From an uncultured Lachnospiraceae bacterium (GTDB taxonomy: Bacteria > Bacillota > Clostridia > Lachnospirales > Lachnospiraceae), in contig CAJUQO010000056.1 of the NCBI GenBank assembly GCA_910588295.1, positions 1 through 22,570 of the forward strand: a stretch of 22,570 bases of DNA. The letters run 5' to 3'. The notes beneath the pieces are model-generated. The model had not been told where the DNA came from. It searched no databases and saw nothing but the letters and a program-made list of their open reading frames with translations. Shown piece by piece: positions 21,365-22,570 of the stretch. The number at the start of each line of letters is the position of its first letter. Position 1 is the stretch's first letter. A program made the position numbers and the translations under genes.

Positions 21365-22483
21365 TCAGTCTTCAAAAGTAATCACGTAGCGGCCCATGTT
21401 TTTCGCCGTGGGATCTAAGAAAGCGTCAAAAGCCTTGTTGATCTCTTCCAGTTTTATCCTTTCAATGATCAGGCTGTCCAGATCATATCGGCCGTCCAGG
21501 TAGAGCCGGGCGATCCTCGGGAAATCGTTGAAGGGATTCACGTCCCCGTAGAAGCTTCCCTTCAGGATCTTGCCGACCCGGTGGAAACTGCCCGCCGGGA
21601 GAGTCAGGGTGGCGTCCTCGGGGTAGGCGCCGATCACAACAATGGTGCCGCCCTTTCTGGCGGACAGCCATGCGTCCGTCCCCACCTTGGGGATGCCGGT
21701 ACAGTCGATGGCATAGTCTGTACCGATGCCGCCGGTGAGGGCCTTTACAGCTCCGGCCACGTCGCTGATATTTCTGGTGTTGAGTACATCTGTCGCGCCG
21801 TATTTTCTGGCGGCTTCCAGGTTCTCATCTTTGACGTCGCAGGCGATGATCCGGCTGGCCCCGGCGATGCGGGCCCCCTGGATAGCGTTGATCCCCACGC
21901 CGCCGATGCCGAAGATGGCGATGGAGGAGCCGGGGCGCACGCCCGCGGCCCGCACGCTGGCGCCGAAGCCTGTGGCAACGCCGCAGCCGATCATGCAGGC
22001 GGCGGTCAGGTTCATATTCTCGGGCATGGGCACGCAGCTCATGTCCGGCACCACTGTGTACTCCGCAAAGGTGGACAGCAGGGATGAGTGGTAGCAGGGG
22101 CCGCCGTCCAGCGTCATGCGCGAGGTATTGTCCATCAGGGTTCCCGCGTACATGGGGCCGAAGGCCGACTCGCACAGGCTGACCTGGCCGTTTTTGCAGC
22201 TCTCGCAGGTTCCGCAGTAGGGAACCCAGCTTAAGGCTACTTTGTCGCCGGGCTTGCAGGTGGTCACATAGTCCCCCACCTCCACCACGGTGCCGGCGCC
22301 CTCATGGCCCAGTACTTGGGGAATCGGGGTGGTGGGATCGTTTAATACATTCAGGTCGCTGTGGCATACCGCTGTGGCCGCGATCTTCACCAGTACCTCA
22401 TGAGCTTTGGGCTTATCCAGGCATACCTCGCGGATTTGCAGTGGCTTGCCCAGTTCCATCATTACTGCCGCTTTCATTTTCAT
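21365..22483 (-). CDS. Zinc-dependent alcohol dehydrogenase
   Basis: A 372-residue medium-chain dehydrogenase, near the class III/aryl-alcohol branch. Catalytic zinc ligands are Cys40 (CHSD), His60-Glu61 (GHEGAG) and Cys167 (GCGVATGFGA). The structural zinc site is Cys90, Cys93, Cys96 and Cys104 in CGTCESCKNGQVSLC. The nucleotide loop is FGIGGVG (191-197) with Asp (ACDVK) at the end of the next strand, favouring NAD. Three ATGs lie close together at 22489, 22483 and 22477; GGGGGGA abuts the first and is about 6 nt from the second, so 22483 is preferred. First of a two-gene unit with the lyase. It probably oxidises an alcohol or, in the class III manner, an aldehyde adduct such as formaldehyde; the substrate is unknown. 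The ~80 bases upstream show no promoter I would defend. Confidence 0.93.
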   Translation of the reverse strand: MKMKAAVMMELGKPLQIREVCLDKPKAHEVLVKIAATAVCHSDLNVLNDPTTPIPQVLGHEGAGTVVEVGDYVTTCKPGDKVALSWVPYCGTCESCKNGQVSLCESAFGPMYAGTLMDNTSRMTLDGGPCYHSSLLSTFAEYTVVPDMSCVPMPENMNLTAACMIGCGVATGFGASVRAAGVRPGSSIAIFGIGGVGINAIQGARIAGASRIIACDVKDENLEAARKYGATDVLNTRNISDVAGAVKALTGGIGTDYAIDCTGIPKVGTDAWLSARKGGTIVVIGAYPEDATLTLPAGSFHRVGKILKGSFYGDVNPFNDFPRIARLYLDGRYDLDSLIIERIKLEEINKAFDAFLDPTAKNMGRYVITFED

Positions 22484-22570
22484 ATGCATTCCCCCCGTGT
22501 GTTAGTCTTCTTTATCCTGAATTATTCACGGAACAGTATTTGAACTGATAACTGTACCATGAATCTGAAA

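Overview
The window looks like a chromosomal segment of an anaerobic Firmicute, probably a Clostridia/Lachnospiraceae-type gut bacterium. The basis is strong AGGAGG-type ribosome binding sites, consensus TTGACA/TATAAT promoters, electron-transferring flavoproteins of the bifurcating type, an MttB-superfamily gene and a YitT-family gene. Most of it is GC-rich. One gene near the left end (288-residue NYN/PIN protein) is clearly AT-rich. No rRNA, tRNA, CRISPR array, insertion sequence or phage gene was seen.

Left part (1-3881): a heavy-metal P1B-type ATPase (minus strand) stands back to back with a TetR-family regulator (plus strand), with overlapping promoters between them. The AT-rich NYN-domain gene with a duplicated C-terminal module follows, then about 200 bases holding a long nested inverted repeat.

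Centre (3882-17549): a long minus-strand run reads, in transcription order: MttB-superfamily methyltransferase, SDR dehydrogenase, AGPS-like FAD oxidase, FGGY kinase, small YcxB-like membrane protein, BCCT transporter, terminator-like hairpin, ETF-beta/ETF-alpha pair 2, GlcD-like FAD oxidase, ETF-beta/ETF-alpha pair 1, YitT-family protein. From memory, the SDR, AGPS-like oxidase, kinase and second ETF-beta closely resemble the little-understood E. coli proteins YgcW, YgcU, YgcE and YgcR. Here that core sits with a betaine-type transporter and a quaternary-amine-type methyltransferase, plus a second ETF pair and a second flavin oxidase. The likely role is import and anaerobic oxidation of a hydroxylated, possibly N-methylated, compound, with electrons passed to two different ETFs. 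The substrate cannot be read from the sequence.

Right part (17550-22570): a 312-base divergent control region holds a perfect promoter on each strand, each followed by an inverted repeat that shares the heptamer GTTCGTA. It drives the MttB operon leftwards and a malic enzyme-IclR regulator pair rightwards. IclR probably acts on both promoters. A 22-bp hairpin terminator closes that pair. Convergent to it is a minus-strand pair: a zinc alcohol dehydrogenase and an aspartase/fumarase-family lyase whose conserved substrate-binding residues are altered. The dehydrogenase, lyase and malic enzyme could carry carbon from the imported compound towards C4 acids and pyruvate; this is inference.
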